A stretch of DNA of 49,066 bases from Fusibacter paucivorans (GTDB taxonomy: Bacteria; Bacillota; Clostridia; Peptostreptococcales; Acidaminobacteraceae): positions 1-49,066 of the forward strand of contig NZ_JAHBCL010000034.1 in the NCBI RefSeq assembly GCF_018390735.1, written 5' to 3'. Made by a program: the position numbers and the translations under genes. The notes beneath the pieces were generated by a model, which ran no database searches, was not told the origin of the DNA, and saw nothing but the letters and a program-made list of their open reading frames with translations. Position 1 is the stretch's first letter; the number at the start of each line of letters is the position of its first letter. This document shows positions 9,991-18,207 of the stretch, one piece after another.

Positions 9991-11031
9991 TCAGCATATA
10001 AAAATGAATTCTTTCTCACCAATCCTCAAAGATTGCCCGTTTTTTAAGGGGGTAAGCGCTTTGATGCGTTTGTGGTCGACAAAAGTGCCGTTTTTTGAAT
10101 GATGGTCGAGCACAAAATAGTTTGAATCACGCTTTGTAATGGTAGCATGGCGTGTGCTTACGGTCGCATCATTGATGGCAATATGATTATTCTCACCTCT
10201 TCCAATGGTATTGTCATCATAATAGAGCGCGATGCGTTCCTGCGTGATCATTGCGACGAGATAAGCCCGCTTAATAACCGCTTGTGTTTCTTTCAGGGAA
10301 TTCGAAAAAACGGTTGTTTTATTGGCAGCACGGTTTGCAGCTGTTTTTTGTTGTTTTTGCTTTGACACCGATTTTTGCTTTAGGTTTTGTTTTGGCTTTG
10401 GTTTTGGTTTCTGTACTTGTTTTTGCTTTGGCTTTTGTTTGGATGAATCACGGGAAAAAAATTGCTTAAAGCGCCCCTTGTCATTGCCAGTCTCATGTGT
10501 GTTGTCTATTCCCTGAGGTACGGGCTGTGTTGATGTAAGCCATTGAAATGGTGACAAGTCAGTATTATTCAAGAATGTGTTCAATAATGACGAGTCAATT
10601 TCGCGAAAGAGCCGTTGGTGATCGTGAAAAAGGATGTATTTCAAAAGCAAACGCCGATTCGGTAGTGAGATCGGAAAATAAGCTGATGGCAAGGTTTCAC
10701 ATGGGATGTAGCAAAAGTACCAGGTATTAACGGTTTCATTCCAAAAAATGCACTGTGGGTGCAAACACAGTGCATTCGGATTCAATAAATAATCCGGTAA
10801 TTGTATAGTCGTCTGTTCTAATGACCGAAAGAGCTCAACGATGCTTGCCATGGTTACTTTTTCTGTATTCAGTATCACATCAAGTGAAGGCATACCGCCA
10901 TCATTAAGCTCTAATTGATTCATGCCCGCGTTGTAATCGAGTTTTATGAGATTCAGCGCATCGGAATGACAAATCATTTCGTATTCGAAGGGGATGATGG
11001 GTTCTTTTAGATAGATCATATCTTGATACAT
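9991..11031 (-). CDS. DUF6382-type protein with C-terminal FHA domain (Tad operon)
   Basis: The 346-residue protein has three parts. An N-terminal domain (1-180) resembles DUF6382 proteins found in clostridial Tad loci. A low-complexity linker rich in Lys, Gln and Pro follows (about 195-240, KPKPKPKQ-like). A C-terminal FHA domain (about 265-346) keeps the phosphothreonine-binding residues GR (277-278), STRH (292-295) and NGT (314-316). FHA domains recognise phosphothreonine peptides, so the protein may link a Ser/Thr kinase signal to pilus assembly, but no kinase gene is present in the window. It lies 22 bp downstream of the flp gene and is the last gene of the Tad operon. The charged linker codes antisense frames rich in Phe and Cys, which are not genes. 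Confidence 0.82.
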   Translation of the reverse strand: MYQDMIYLKEPIIPFEYEMICHSDALNLIKLDYNAGMNQLELNDGGMPSLDVILNTEKVTMASIVELFRSLEQTTIQLPDYLLNPNALCLHPQCIFWNETVNTWYFCYIPCETLPSAYFPISLPNRRLLLKYILFHDHQRLFREIDSSLLNTFLNNTDLSPFQWLTSTQPVPQGIDNTHETGNDKGRFKQFFSRDSSKQKPKQKQVQKPKPKPKQNLKQKSVSKQKQQKTAANRAANKTTVFSNSLKETQAVIKRAYLVAMITQERIALYYDDNTIGRGENNHIAINDATVSTRHATITKRDSNYFVLDHHSKNGTFVDHKRIKALTPLKNGQSLRIGEKEFIFIC

Positions 11032-11053
11032 AAAAAGTTTCCTAACAATTTAC

Positions 11054-11281
11054 TTAAAAGATTTTTGTAGCATCAGTGTCAATAGTAGTTACATACCCAT
11101 CAAATATTTTTTTAGCGAAATTTCTAAAAAGCAGTGCCAAACCGACGAGAACGGCAAGGATAATGACGATCTCAATCGTTCCAACACCTCGGTCATCTGA
11201 TCTAATCCGCATGAATGATTCCATTAATCGACGTTGATACATACGTCTTTTAATATCCACATTTTGAATATGTGTTTTCAT
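11054..11281 (-). CDS. flp: Flp1-like type IVb prepilin
   Basis: This 75-residue protein is the predicted structural pilin of the Tad locus. A basic 32-residue leader ends in a class III prepilin cleavage site: G32 followed by VGTIE, which puts Glu at position 5 of the mature protein. A single hydrophobic helix follows (about 36-52), then a short tail. The start is taken at the second ATG (11281) because GGAGG lies 5 nt upstream; an earlier in-frame codon would precede the ribosome binding site. The leader is longer than in classical Flp pilins. No prepilin peptidase (TadV/PilD) is encoded in the window, so processing must be supplied from elsewhere. Confidence 0.85.
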   Translation of the reverse strand: MKTHIQNVDIKRRMYQRRLMESFMRIRSDDRGVGTIEIVIILAVLVGLALLFRNFAKKIFDGYVTTIDTDATKIF

Positions 11282-11322
11282 AGTTACCTCCATTAATTTT
11301 AATATAATTGTATGACAGGGCC

Positions 11323-11853
11323 TTAGCCAAGAGTCAATAAAATTGGTGCGACAATGACGATGACCACGCTGATAAACGACAGCATCAATAAAAATGTCAT
11401 CATTGTCGAAATGCGTTCGGATTTCATCTTTGCCTGTGTATGCCGAAATTGCCAGAGCTCTTTGTAGAGATAGTCAAGGGACTGCACCGTCATTTGACTG
11501 CCGGTGATATGAAATTGATTGAGCATTTGCGCCACGCGCCAAATAATTTGATGGTCGGCATCTGAAGCCATTTCGTTAAAGGCCGCTAAGCCGTTTTGAC
11601 GGCTTTTGTATTTTGTGATAAGCGGTTCAAAAGCTTCTGAATCCTCGTGCGCGCCAATGATGGCCTTGATAGCTGTCTCCAAGGTGACGCCGCAGTTTAA
11701 ATTGAGGACGAGTTCTTGAAGAAACTGCGGTAAGACAGTGACAAAAGGCGAAATCGGTTTTTTCTTCAAATGCTTTTCAATTAGAAATTGATCAAGACGT
11801 TGATTAGCGTCGTCCAATTTCGTCTGCAGTTTTCTTTTTGAAAGACTTTTCAC
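11323..11853 (-). CDS. tadC: TadC-like inner-membrane platform protein
   Basis: The 176-residue protein carries a type II secretion F (GspF-like) helical domain (about 40-140) and one clear C-terminal membrane segment (about 151-173). It is shorter than the usual TadC of around 300 residues and lacks the N-terminal membrane helices. It starts with GTG preceded by AAGGAGG at 7 nt. The gap to tadB is 32 bp. Together with TadB it should form the membrane platform driven by CpaF. The assignment to TadC rather than a second TadB rests on gene order. Confidence 0.75.
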   Translation of the reverse strand: MKSLSKRKLQTKLDDANQRLDQFLIEKHLKKKPISPFVTVLPQFLQELVLNLNCGVTLETAIKAIIGAHEDSEAFEPLITKYKSRQNGLAAFNEMASDADHQIIWRVAQMLNQFHITGSQMTVQSLDYLYKELWQFRHTQAKMKSERISTMMTFLLMLSFISVVIVIVAPILLTLG

Positions 11854-11885
11854 TATGCTTCCTCCTTATAAATAAGGCGATTTTC

Positions 11886-12659
11886 TTAAATCTCAATTTT
11901 AACGATGCGTTCAGCAATGACCTTCATTAAAATGATGAGCGACAGCGCAAATGTCATAATAAGTCGACCTATTTCTGTTTCGTACAACACGCTTAAATAG
12001 TCAGGTGAAAGGCTGGAAACAAAGACGACAATAGCGACCGGTGCAAAGACCAAAATCATCTGCTCCATCTTTTTCTGGTAGAGAATACGTTGAATTTCAC
12101 TGACGATTTGCTGTTTGTAAGAAATGATTTCTAGTGTCTTTCCGGTTATAAATGCTGGATCGACGCCAAGTTGTCGCCCTGTCAACAATAAATCACAGTA
12201 TTGGCTGCAGTCTTCAATGGGAAATGTTTCACGCATTGATTGATAAAGGCGTTCGGCAGTAGCGCCTAATTTTACCGTATGCATGAGATGAGTCAATTTA
12301 CCAGCATTTCTGCTGTTCTCAAGGCTTAAAAGTGCCTTTTCGAAGGTCATACCGACAGACAACTGGCTGTTTAAATGATTAAGAAAGTCGATAAAGGATT
12401 CTAAGTACAGCAACTCGTTTGACTTTTTAAAGGCGTGCAACAGCCTTAACTTTAAAAAGATGATAACGATGCCGATGGGAATGCACCAAAGGGTATGATA
12501 AAAGACAGCAATACCACTGATGAAAAATGCAAGATCATAAATAAGTGCGGATAGATCAAGCGCCTCAATATTGACTTTTTTAAGCTGAACTTCTGAACGA
12601 TCCTTTTTTTTCTTTTCCGGCGGATCATTGCTCTTCTTTTTTGACGGAAGCCATTTCAT
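11886..12659 (-). CDS. tadB: TadB-like inner-membrane platform protein
   Basis: The 257-residue protein starts with a highly basic cytoplasmic tail. A hydrophobic region (about 40-72), a GspF-type helical domain (about 85-195) and two C-terminal membrane segments (about 196-250) follow. Its start codon lies inside the end of cpaF, giving a 35-bp overlap in a different frame, which points to translational coupling. An AGGAG motif sits 14 nt upstream. In Tad systems TadB and TadC anchor the assembly ATPase and pilin at the membrane. Confidence 0.82.
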   Translation of the reverse strand: MKWLPSKKKSNDPPEKKKKDRSEVQLKKVNIEALDLSALIYDLAFFISGIAVFYHTLWCIPIGIVIIFLKLRLLHAFKKSNELLYLESFIDFLNHLNSQLSVGMTFEKALLSLENSRNAGKLTHLMHTVKLGATAERLYQSMRETFPIEDCSQYCDLLLTGRQLGVDPAFITGKTLEIISYKQQIVSEIQRILYQKKMEQMILVFAPVAIVVFVSSLSPDYLSVLYETEIGRLIMTFALSLIILMKVIAERIVKIEI

Positions 12660-13839
12660 AGCGAATTAATTTTCTCCTATTGGCGATATTTTTTGCCATC
12701 TCTGATGCTGATATTGGTTGTAAGACATCGTGTGACGCATCATAATCAAAATGCTTAATGAGCTGATAATGATCAAGGTCTTTTCGAATTTCGGCGATCT
12801 GTGCAATAAAGCGGTTGCCATTTGCCAGACGTTCGATATGTACAATAAAATCAATGGCTGAAACAATCTGTTTTCGAATGAGTGTATCGGAGAGATTGCC
12901 GTGATGGCTGGCAATGCTCTCAAGGCGCATCAGCATGTCTTCAGGACTGTTGCCGTGGCCAGTGGACATCGAACCATCATGCCCCGTATTCATCGCTTGC
13001 AGCATATCGTTGACTTCTTCTCCCCTAACCTCTCCGACAATGATGCGATTGGGCCGCATACGAAGTGCTGTCTTAATGAGGTCGGCGACGCTGATGGTCT
13101 GCGAAGCGTTGCCCTGCGAACGCGTTTCAAGCGAAATAAGATTTTGATGGTATCTGAGATTGAGTTCCCTGGCATCTTCTATGGTAATCAGTCGTTCATC
13201 ACGCGGGATACAGCTGCTGAGGCAGTTTAGCAAGGTCGTTTTACCGGTGCCAGTTCCGCCGCTGATAAAAAAGTTATAACGTGCCGTGATCAGCATTGAG
13301 AGAAAGTCTGCCACTTCTTGGTTCATCATACCGACTTCGACTAACGCCGATAAGTCGGTAAAGTGCTCACTGAATTTTCGGATTGTCATGACGGGACCAT
13401 CTTTTGCAATGGGATTTAAAACGACATTAACCCGTGAGCCATCACTGAGATGTGCATCCAAAATAGGATTTGAAAAATTGATCGGACGATCAATTTCGAC
13501 TGCAATCTTGTCGACGATCCGCATTAAATGTGCTTCGCTCTCAAAAGTCATCGAAATGGGTTCGAGTTTGCCGCCTCTTTCAACAAAAATATGATTGGGA
13601 CCATTGATCATGATCTCAGTGATTGCAGGATCTTCAAGTAATGGTTGGAGGATGTCGTAGTGAAAGATGGCATTAATAATGCGTTGCTTAAAATGCAGTT
13701 TGTCGGTTAGACTCAATTGTCGCTTCGTGCCGATAATCGTATCAATTTTTGTTTCAATAATCTTCTGGTCAAAAACTTGAAGATCTGCTAAAATAGCTTC
13801 TTTTACTTCACTAATTTCCTGATAAGTGATGTCGGACAT
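12625..13839 (-). CDS. cpaF: CpaF/TadA-family pilus assembly ATPase
   Basis: The 404-residue secretion ATPase powers Tad pilus assembly. An N-terminal helical and PAS-like region with EIMINGPNHIFVERGGKL (about 75-92) is followed by the RecA-like core. Walker A GGTGTGKTT is at 194-202, an Asp box with EDARELNL at 221-228, Walker B IIVGEVRG with catalytic Glu270, and the His box NTGHDGSMSTGHG at 284-296. All key residues are present. The stop codon of the upstream gene lies between its GGGAG ribosome binding site and its ATG, so translation is coupled. It is the most confidently identified member of the operon. Confidence 0.95.
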   Translation of the reverse strand: MSDITYQEISEVKEAILADLQVFDQKIIETKIDTIIGTKRQLSLTDKLHFKQRIINAIFHYDILQPLLEDPAITEIMINGPNHIFVERGGKLEPISMTFESEAHLMRIVDKIAVEIDRPINFSNPILDAHLSDGSRVNVVLNPIAKDGPVMTIRKFSEHFTDLSALVEVGMMNQEVADFLSMLITARYNFFISGGTGTGKTTLLNCLSSCIPRDERLITIEDARELNLRYHQNLISLETRSQGNASQTISVADLIKTALRMRPNRIIVGEVRGEEVNDMLQAMNTGHDGSMSTGHGNSPEDMLMRLESIASHHGNLSDTLIRKQIVSAIDFIVHIERLANGNRFIAQIAEIRKDLDHYQLIKHFDYDASHDVLQPISASEMAKNIANRRKLIRYEMASVKKEEQ

Positions 13840-13840
13840 A

Positions 13841-14590
13841 TTAACTCCCGTTCAGCCATGCATCATATGAGATTTTAATAATGCTGCCGGCTGAATCAAC
13901 AGTATAGAGTTCATCGGCAGTGCGCATAAGCGCGAGTTCATTTGGATGTTTTGGCATATAACATAGGTAAAAAACATCATATAACTGTTTAAACGTTTCT
14001 ATGATTCCTTCAAAGTAAGTATAGGTCATATCTGCGAATTCAGGTGCGCTGATAGCGAGTGAAAGCATTTTTGAAGGAGATCTTTGAAAACTTCGGATAT
14101 AATTTGATGATGGCAATTGGCCTTGGTGGTATGTCCATAGCGTTTCAGGCGGCATTGAAGAATCTGCTGCAAATTGATGCAGTATGGTATTTGGCTCTAA
14201 GTCTACAATGATTGAACGTTCATTGAGCTGTACGGCATTTAGACAGTATTCAAACCAATGCTGGTAGCTGTGTGAGCGATTCCCGACAAAAACATTGATT
14301 GCGCGTTTTGCGCCGAAGAGATCGGCGAGAATCTGCTGTCTGCTTTGAAAAACTGAAAGACAGTGTATATCGCGATTGTAATGATCGGGTGTTTTTGTCA
14401 AAATAGTGCCGTGAAGCTGTTTGACCGCTTCCATCTGCGTCGTCGTATATAGGTGATACATGTCATCCAAGACGACTGAGATTTGTGATTCGTGTTCGAG
14501 CTTGGTCAGCGCGTCTATGTCAATCATTGTAATTGATGCTTTGGAATCTTTAAAAAGCATTCGGGTATAAGGTGTTTCCACAACGTACAT
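13841..14590 (-). CDS. TadZ/CpaE-like protein without a functional P-loop (tentative)
   Basis: This first gene of the Tad operon encodes 249 residues from the ATG at 14590, which has GGGAG 5 nt upstream; an earlier ATG lacks one. The position matches TadZ/CpaE, the MinD-like localisation factor of Tad systems. An N-terminal receiver-like half (1-90) is followed by AINVFVGNRSHSYQ (98-110) where a MinD P-loop would sit, then SIIVDLEPN (126-134), resembling the MinD Walker B strand. The P-loop lysines and glycines are absent, so ATP hydrolysis is unlikely. The similarity is weak and the call depends on context. It could equally be an unrelated protein specific to this lineage. Confidence 0.5.
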   Translation of the reverse strand: MYVVETPYTRMLFKDSKASITMIDIDALTKLEHESQISVVLDDMYHLYTTTQMEAVKQLHGTILTKTPDHYNRDIHCLSVFQSRQQILADLFGAKRAINVFVGNRSHSYQHWFEYCLNAVQLNERSIIVDLEPNTILHQFAADSSMPPETLWTYHQGQLPSSNYIRSFQRSPSKMLSLAISAPEFADMTYTYFEGIIETFKQLYDVFYLCYMPKHPNELALMRTADELYTVDSAGSIIKISYDAWLNGS

Positions 14591-14620
14591 AGCAACTCCC
14601 AAAATATGGATTATAGTGAC

Positions 14621-14649
14621 AGTATATACCACATTCTGTAAAATGTAAA
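14621..14649 (-). promoter_or_regulatory. Predicted promoter of the Tad operon
   Basis: On the minus strand TTTACA (14644-14649) and TATACT (14621-14626) are 17 bp apart, about 31 bp before the first start codon. No other promoter-like pair of this quality is seen in the operon, which fits one transcript of about 4.6 kb. Confidence 0.6.
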
Positions 14650-14764
14650 TAATTAACAAATTATTTTAAATATTATTATGGTTATAAATGGATTGAAAGC
14701 TTAAATGAAAAAGGTTGAAATTTGAAAATGCAATTTCCTCATTTGATGATTGGCATAGAAAAAA

Positions 14765-14799
14765 CGCCTGTTACTCGATTGGTAATCAAATAACAGGCG
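14765..14799 (-). terminator. Terminator of the small membrane protein gene
   Basis: CGCCTGTTA (14765-14773) pairs with TAACAGGCG (14791-14799), with an inner GATT/AATC pairing. On the minus strand a run of six T follows. It lies 17 bp past the stop codon at 14817. Confidence 0.9.
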
Positions 14800-14816
14800 C
14801 TTGTGTTGAAGCATTA

Positions 14817-15140
14817 TTACTTTTTATAAGGATATTTTTCGCGAAAGATTTTCTCATTGCGGTACCAAGTCGTCGTACTGTACGCGAGACCAAAGAGCAG
14901 GAAAAACATAAAAGAAACGGCAAGCTGATAGGGCGTTATTTTCATGTCATTCTTTGTAACGGCATTGATTCCCGTCATCAGCAGCCAGTAGATTGCAAAT
15001 GTTGGCGCCCCCCAACTGGTGATGCCGAATTTAAGGATATACTTCATTCGTCCCATTTTTCGCTGTTCCGGCCAATTTTTTAGGACGGTCTCTTTATGCG
15101 TTTCTTTTTTGGTGCTGGCTTTTGGTGTTTTACGTGACAT
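14817..15140 (-). CDS. Uncharacterised small membrane protein
   Basis: I do not recognise a named family. The 107-residue protein has a very basic, Lys/Thr-rich N-terminus (1-30). Two predicted membrane segments follow (about 38-57 and 70-89), and the C-terminus is basic (RNEKIFREKYPYKK). Both ends should face the cytoplasm. The start is placed at the ATG at 15140, 8 nt after GGAGGAG. It is a monocistronic gene with its own terminator, between ridA and the Tad operon. Its function is unknown. Confidence 0.75.
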   Translation of the reverse strand: MSRKTPKASTKKETHKETVLKNWPEQRKMGRMKYILKFGITSWGAPTFAIYWLLMTGINAVTKNDMKITPYQLAVSFMFFLLFGLAYSTTTWYRNEKIFREKYPYKK

Positions 15141-15282
15141 ATAATGGACTCCTCCGGTACTTATCTGTATGATACAGTATAGCAAAAAAGCCGCTAAATC
15201 GCCAGTGTATTTGACGCCTTCGCTTCGATGATTGGCAGTGAGTCAAATGTACTTCCGGTTCATATAAGACGGCTAAAAACAT

Positions 15283-15648
15283 TTAACCTTTAAAGGCAAT
15301 TGCATCAAGTTGAAATAAGAGGCCTTCTACCCCGCCTTGATGTGCAAACTCAGTTTGAATTGATTTTCTGGCAGGGTACTTGCCATTAAACCTTTCTTTG
15401 ATGATTGTCTCCATCACAGGGATATTCCAAACATCTCTAAACAGACAGTCCATTTTGACAACTGATTCAAGTGTCAATCCTACTGTTTTCAAACGCTCTG
15501 CTAAATGATCAAATGCGCCGTTAATTTGGTTTTCAATAGACTGGCCAACATTGCCGACACAGAAATTGATAAAAATGTAATCACCAGCTTCTACAATACC
15601 GGAATACGCGCATATTTCGTTAACATCACTTCGTATAATTTCTCGCAT
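15283..15648 (-). CDS. RidA family (YjgF/YER057c/UK114) enamine/imine deaminase
   Basis: The 121-residue protein has the length and fold signature of RidA proteins, which form trimers and hydrolyse reactive enamine or imine intermediates such as 2-aminoacrylate. Visible elements are the YIFINFCVGNVG strand, the helix with AFDHLAERLKTVGLTLESVVK, and the KYPARKSI segment, where the family arginine contacts the substrate carboxylate. The C-terminus (EGLLFQLDAIAF) deviates from the usual VEIEAIA. It belongs to a divergent RidA subgroup, so the substrate is uncertain. An AAGGAG motif lies upstream of the ATG. Confidence 0.88.
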   Translation of the reverse strand: MREIIRSDVNEICAYSGIVEAGDYIFINFCVGNVGQSIENQINGAFDHLAERLKTVGLTLESVVKMDCLFRDVWNIPVMETIIKERFNGKYPARKSIQTEFAHQGGVEGLLFQLDAIAFKG

Positions 15649-15778
15649 TTGTCCTACTCCTTTTTAATATAATGTGTTGATAGGGTCAATTTAATAATAG
15701 AACAAACGTTCGAATGCGTCAACGGTATCATAAAAAGACAGGATCAATTGATGAGTATCGACGAATAGAGAAACAGGC

Positions 15779-15814
15779 ATTAAAAAAGAGCGCTCAATGG
15801 CGTTCTTTTTTAAT
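15779..15814 (-). terminator. Terminator of the carboxyltransferase gene
   Basis: ATTAAAAAAGAGCGC (15779-15793) pairs with GCGTTCTTTTTTAAT (15800-15814) with one wobble pair and a 6-nt loop. It gives a T-run in both directions. It lies about 90 bp past the minus-strand stop at 15906. Confidence 0.88.
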
Positions 15815-15905
15815 GAGAAAACTGTATCATTACCTTAAATGATGCGGAAATCTTTATCTAAACAGATATTGTACATCATGTAAAGTTAAATGATGCGACG
15901 GCAGT

Positions 15906-17300
15906 TTATACAGGGTAAACTTTTTCCTGTTCGTCAATGAGTTTGCTTTCAATTTTATATTTTCTGGCTTGTCTTGACTGGAAGAATGTTTCGGCAACCT
16001 GTGGAAACAGTGCATGGGTTAGAATATCTTCTTCCTCTTCGAGGTAGACTTTAATTTTATTGCGTTCCGTTTCGAGCATCGGTTCCAATAAATCAGCAGG
16101 TCTGCAAGTAATAACTTCCTGATCACCAATGATTTTGCGAACAATTTCTTCTTTGATTGGCACGGCAGGACGGCCATACATCCCTCTGACGTATTCTTTG
16201 ATTTCTTTAGGAACCATTTTATAGCGTTCACCCATTAAAACGTTGAGAACGGCTTGCGTCCCTACCATTTGGCTCGTTGGCGTTACCAGAGGTGGATAGC
16301 CTAAGTCCTCGCGGACTCTCGGCACTTCCTTCAGAACATCCTCAAACTTATCAAGTGCATTTTGAATTTTAAGCTGTGATACGAGATTAGAGAGCATGCC
16401 GCCGGGTACTTGATAAACGAGTGTGTTAATATCGACGCCAAGAATTTTAGGGTCCATAAGTCCCGATTTCAGTGCCTGCTCGCGCAACGGTGCAAAATAT
16501 TGCGTAATTTTATCAAGCTGATTGAGGTTTAACCCAGTGTCATAAGGGGTATTTTGAAGCATTGCGACAAAAGGTTCAGTCGGCGGCTGACTCGTCCCGC
16601 TGGCAAATGGCGAAATGGCCGTATCAATAATGTCAGCGCCCGCTTCAATTGCTTTTAAATAAGTCATGGATGCCAAACCACTGGTACAGTGAGAATGGAC
16701 TTCCAGTGGTACATCTTTAATCACAGATTTGATCGCAGTGACGAGCTCCGCTGCATCATAAGGGGTCAAAAGACCGGACATGTCTTTAATGCAAATTGAG
16801 TCTGCTCCAAGCTGAACCATGTCTCTCGCGAGAATTTTGTAACTTTCAACCGTATGAACGGGACTCGTGGTATAGGAGATCGCGGCTTGTGCGTGTCCAC
16901 CCTCTTTTTTCGTCGTGACAAGTGCCTTTTCAATATTGCGGATATCGTTGAGTGCATCAAAGATTCGAATAATATCAATGCCGTTGCCAATGGAACGCTT
17001 TACAAATTCTTCGACGACATCATCTGGGTAGTGTTTGTATCCCAAGACATTTTGACCTCTTAATAGCATTTGAAGCTTTGTCTTTTTAATGTGTTTTCTT
17101 AAAATTCTTAAGCGAACCCACGGGTTTTCATTTAAAAAACGAAGTGAGGCATCAAATGTGGCGCCGCCCCAGCATTCTAGTGCATGATAGCCTATATTAT
17201 CTAAAGTTTCCAAGATCGGAATCATTTGTTCAGTTGTCAGACGCGTTGCAATCAGCGACTGGTGGGCATCTCTTAGAATTGTTTCCGTAATTTTTATCAT
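15906..17300 (-). CDS. Biotin-dependent carboxyltransferase subunit (OadA/PycB type)
   Basis: The 464-residue protein is the carboxyltransferase half of oxaloacetate decarboxylase alpha or pyruvate carboxylase subunit B. It moves CO2 between carboxybiotin and pyruvate/oxaloacetate. The TIM-barrel active site is complete: RDAHQS with metal ligand D11, RIFDALND, the probable carbamylated lysine K172 in CIKDMSG, and the metal histidines H202 and H204 in VHSHC. The C-terminus ends without a biotinyl domain (no AMKM motif), so a separate biotin carrier is required. No biotin carrier, decarboxylase beta subunit or biotin carboxylase is in the window. AGGAGG precedes the ATG. The divergent Lrp-type gene 152 bp away is a plausible regulator. 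Confidence 0.9.
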   Translation of the reverse strand: MIKITETILRDAHQSLIATRLTTEQMIPILETLDNIGYHALECWGGATFDASLRFLNENPWVRLRILRKHIKKTKLQMLLRGQNVLGYKHYPDDVVEEFVKRSIGNGIDIIRIFDALNDIRNIEKALVTTKKEGGHAQAAISYTTSPVHTVESYKILARDMVQLGADSICIKDMSGLLTPYDAAELVTAIKSVIKDVPLEVHSHCTSGLASMTYLKAIEAGADIIDTAISPFASGTSQPPTEPFVAMLQNTPYDTGLNLNQLDKITQYFAPLREQALKSGLMDPKILGVDINTLVYQVPGGMLSNLVSQLKIQNALDKFEDVLKEVPRVREDLGYPPLVTPTSQMVGTQAVLNVLMGERYKMVPKEIKEYVRGMYGRPAVPIKEEIVRKIIGDQEVITCRPADLLEPMLETERNKIKVYLEEEEDILTHALFPQVAETFFQSRQARKYKIESKLIDEQEKVYPV

Positions 17301-17452
17301 AAGATCATCCTCCTCATGTCGTTACCTTCTAAAAAAATTTTACCATTATCCCTAAATCGTGTACATAAGAATGAAAAAGTGATATTATGTAATTAGCTTA
17401 TTTAATTAGCAATTATTATTGAATACTTTATTTATTTAAGGAGGACAGCGGA

Positions 17453-17911
17453 ATGGATGCTACTGATTTAAAGATCGTTAACATTCTTCAGGAGGATGGT
17501 AGAATCTCAATGAAAGAGTTGGGAAACCGTGTGAATTTAACATCTCCAGCCGTTTCGGAGCGCGTAAAGCGCCTAGAAGAAAACGGCGTGATTATAGGCT
17601 ATACAGCCATTGTCGATCCGACACGTATGGATCTCTTCGTCCAAGCGCTTGTACACGTCGGTTTAAAAGTCAGTGACCATGAGCGCTTTAAAAAGCTCGC
17701 CTATGATGAGCGCAATATTGTCGAATGCCATCATGTAACAGGTGAAGAGTGCATGACGGTTAAGGTCATCTGTGCAGATACGCAGGAATTGGAGACGGTT
17801 CTTGACAAGATTCAAACAATTGGTTCTACGAAGACGTCAATTATCCTCTCCAGTCCCCTTGAACGCAAACCGATTTTACCAAAGGAAAGCAGTGTCATGA
17901 AAAATACTTAA
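17453..17911 (+). CDS. Lrp/AsnC family transcriptional regulator
   Basis: The 152-residue regulator has an N-terminal winged helix-turn-helix (about 1-60; MKELGNRVNLTSPAVSERVKRLEENGVI). An RAM/AsnC ligand-binding domain follows (about 65-145; ECHHVTGEECMTVKVIC). Such proteins usually sense amino acids and form octamers. GGAGG lies 7-8 nt before the ATG. It is divergent from the carboxyltransferase gene. The shared 152-bp region is AT-rich and contains repeated AATTAGC elements (around 17390-17412) that could be binding sites. Autoregulation and control of the neighbour are inferred from layout only. Confidence 0.92.
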   Translation: MDATDLKIVNILQEDGRISMKELGNRVNLTSPAVSERVKRLEENGVIIGYTAIVDPTRMDLFVQALVHVGLKVSDHERFKKLAYDERNIVECHHVTGEECMTVKVICADTQELETVLDKIQTIGSTKTSIILSSPLERKPILPKESSVMKNT

Positions 17912-17986
17912 GGCAGGCAATTGCATCATAGCCTTATGGTGATCCTCTGCGATGCTATTCTGCCATCGAATATTGTTCGACCGTCT

Positions 17987-18016
17987 TACGAAAGCTGTAC
18001 ATACGAAAGCTGTACA
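17987..18016. repeat. 15-bp perfect tandem duplication
   Basis: The unit TACGAAAGCTGTACA occurs exactly twice (17987-18001 and 18002-18016) in the gap after the Lrp-type gene. It resembles the other private short arrays in the window but is unrelated in sequence. Confidence 0.9.
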
Positions 18017-18069
18017 TATGGTGGCGAAAAGATTAAGATTTTGATTGATGCAATTTTCTAAAGTTCCAA

Positions 18070-18165
18070 ATAGGTAAAAAAAAGCCTCTAGTCAAGCCAG
18101 AGGTATCGGGGGGAAATTTATTAATATTAAGCCTTTGTGTTAGCTATTTATTAGATACCCTGAAC
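18070..18165 (-). ncRNA. Candidate minus-strand small RNA with its own terminator
   Basis: On the minus strand a hairpin (CCTCT, complement AGAGG, at about 18084-18102) is followed by a run of eight T, a good terminator. Yet no minus-strand gene lies upstream of it. The sequence before it contains a CCCCCC stretch and a GGTATC/GATACC complementarity, which suggests a short structured RNA of roughly 90 nt. The left end and promoter are not defined (a TAAAAT box near 18172 is possible). C-rich single-stranded loops occur in Gram-positive small RNAs that pair with Shine-Dalgarno sequences. This is inference. It may also be a relic of a lost gene. Confidence 0.35.
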
Positions 18166-18207
18166 ACGCTATTTTATGCACAAAAAATTAAACAAATTGA
18201 GGCTGTT

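Noticed and set aside
10147-10516. Several plus-strand frames rich in Phe and Cys
   Set aside because: They are antisense to the Lys/Gln/Pro linker of the FHA protein; the composition is a mirror of that linker.
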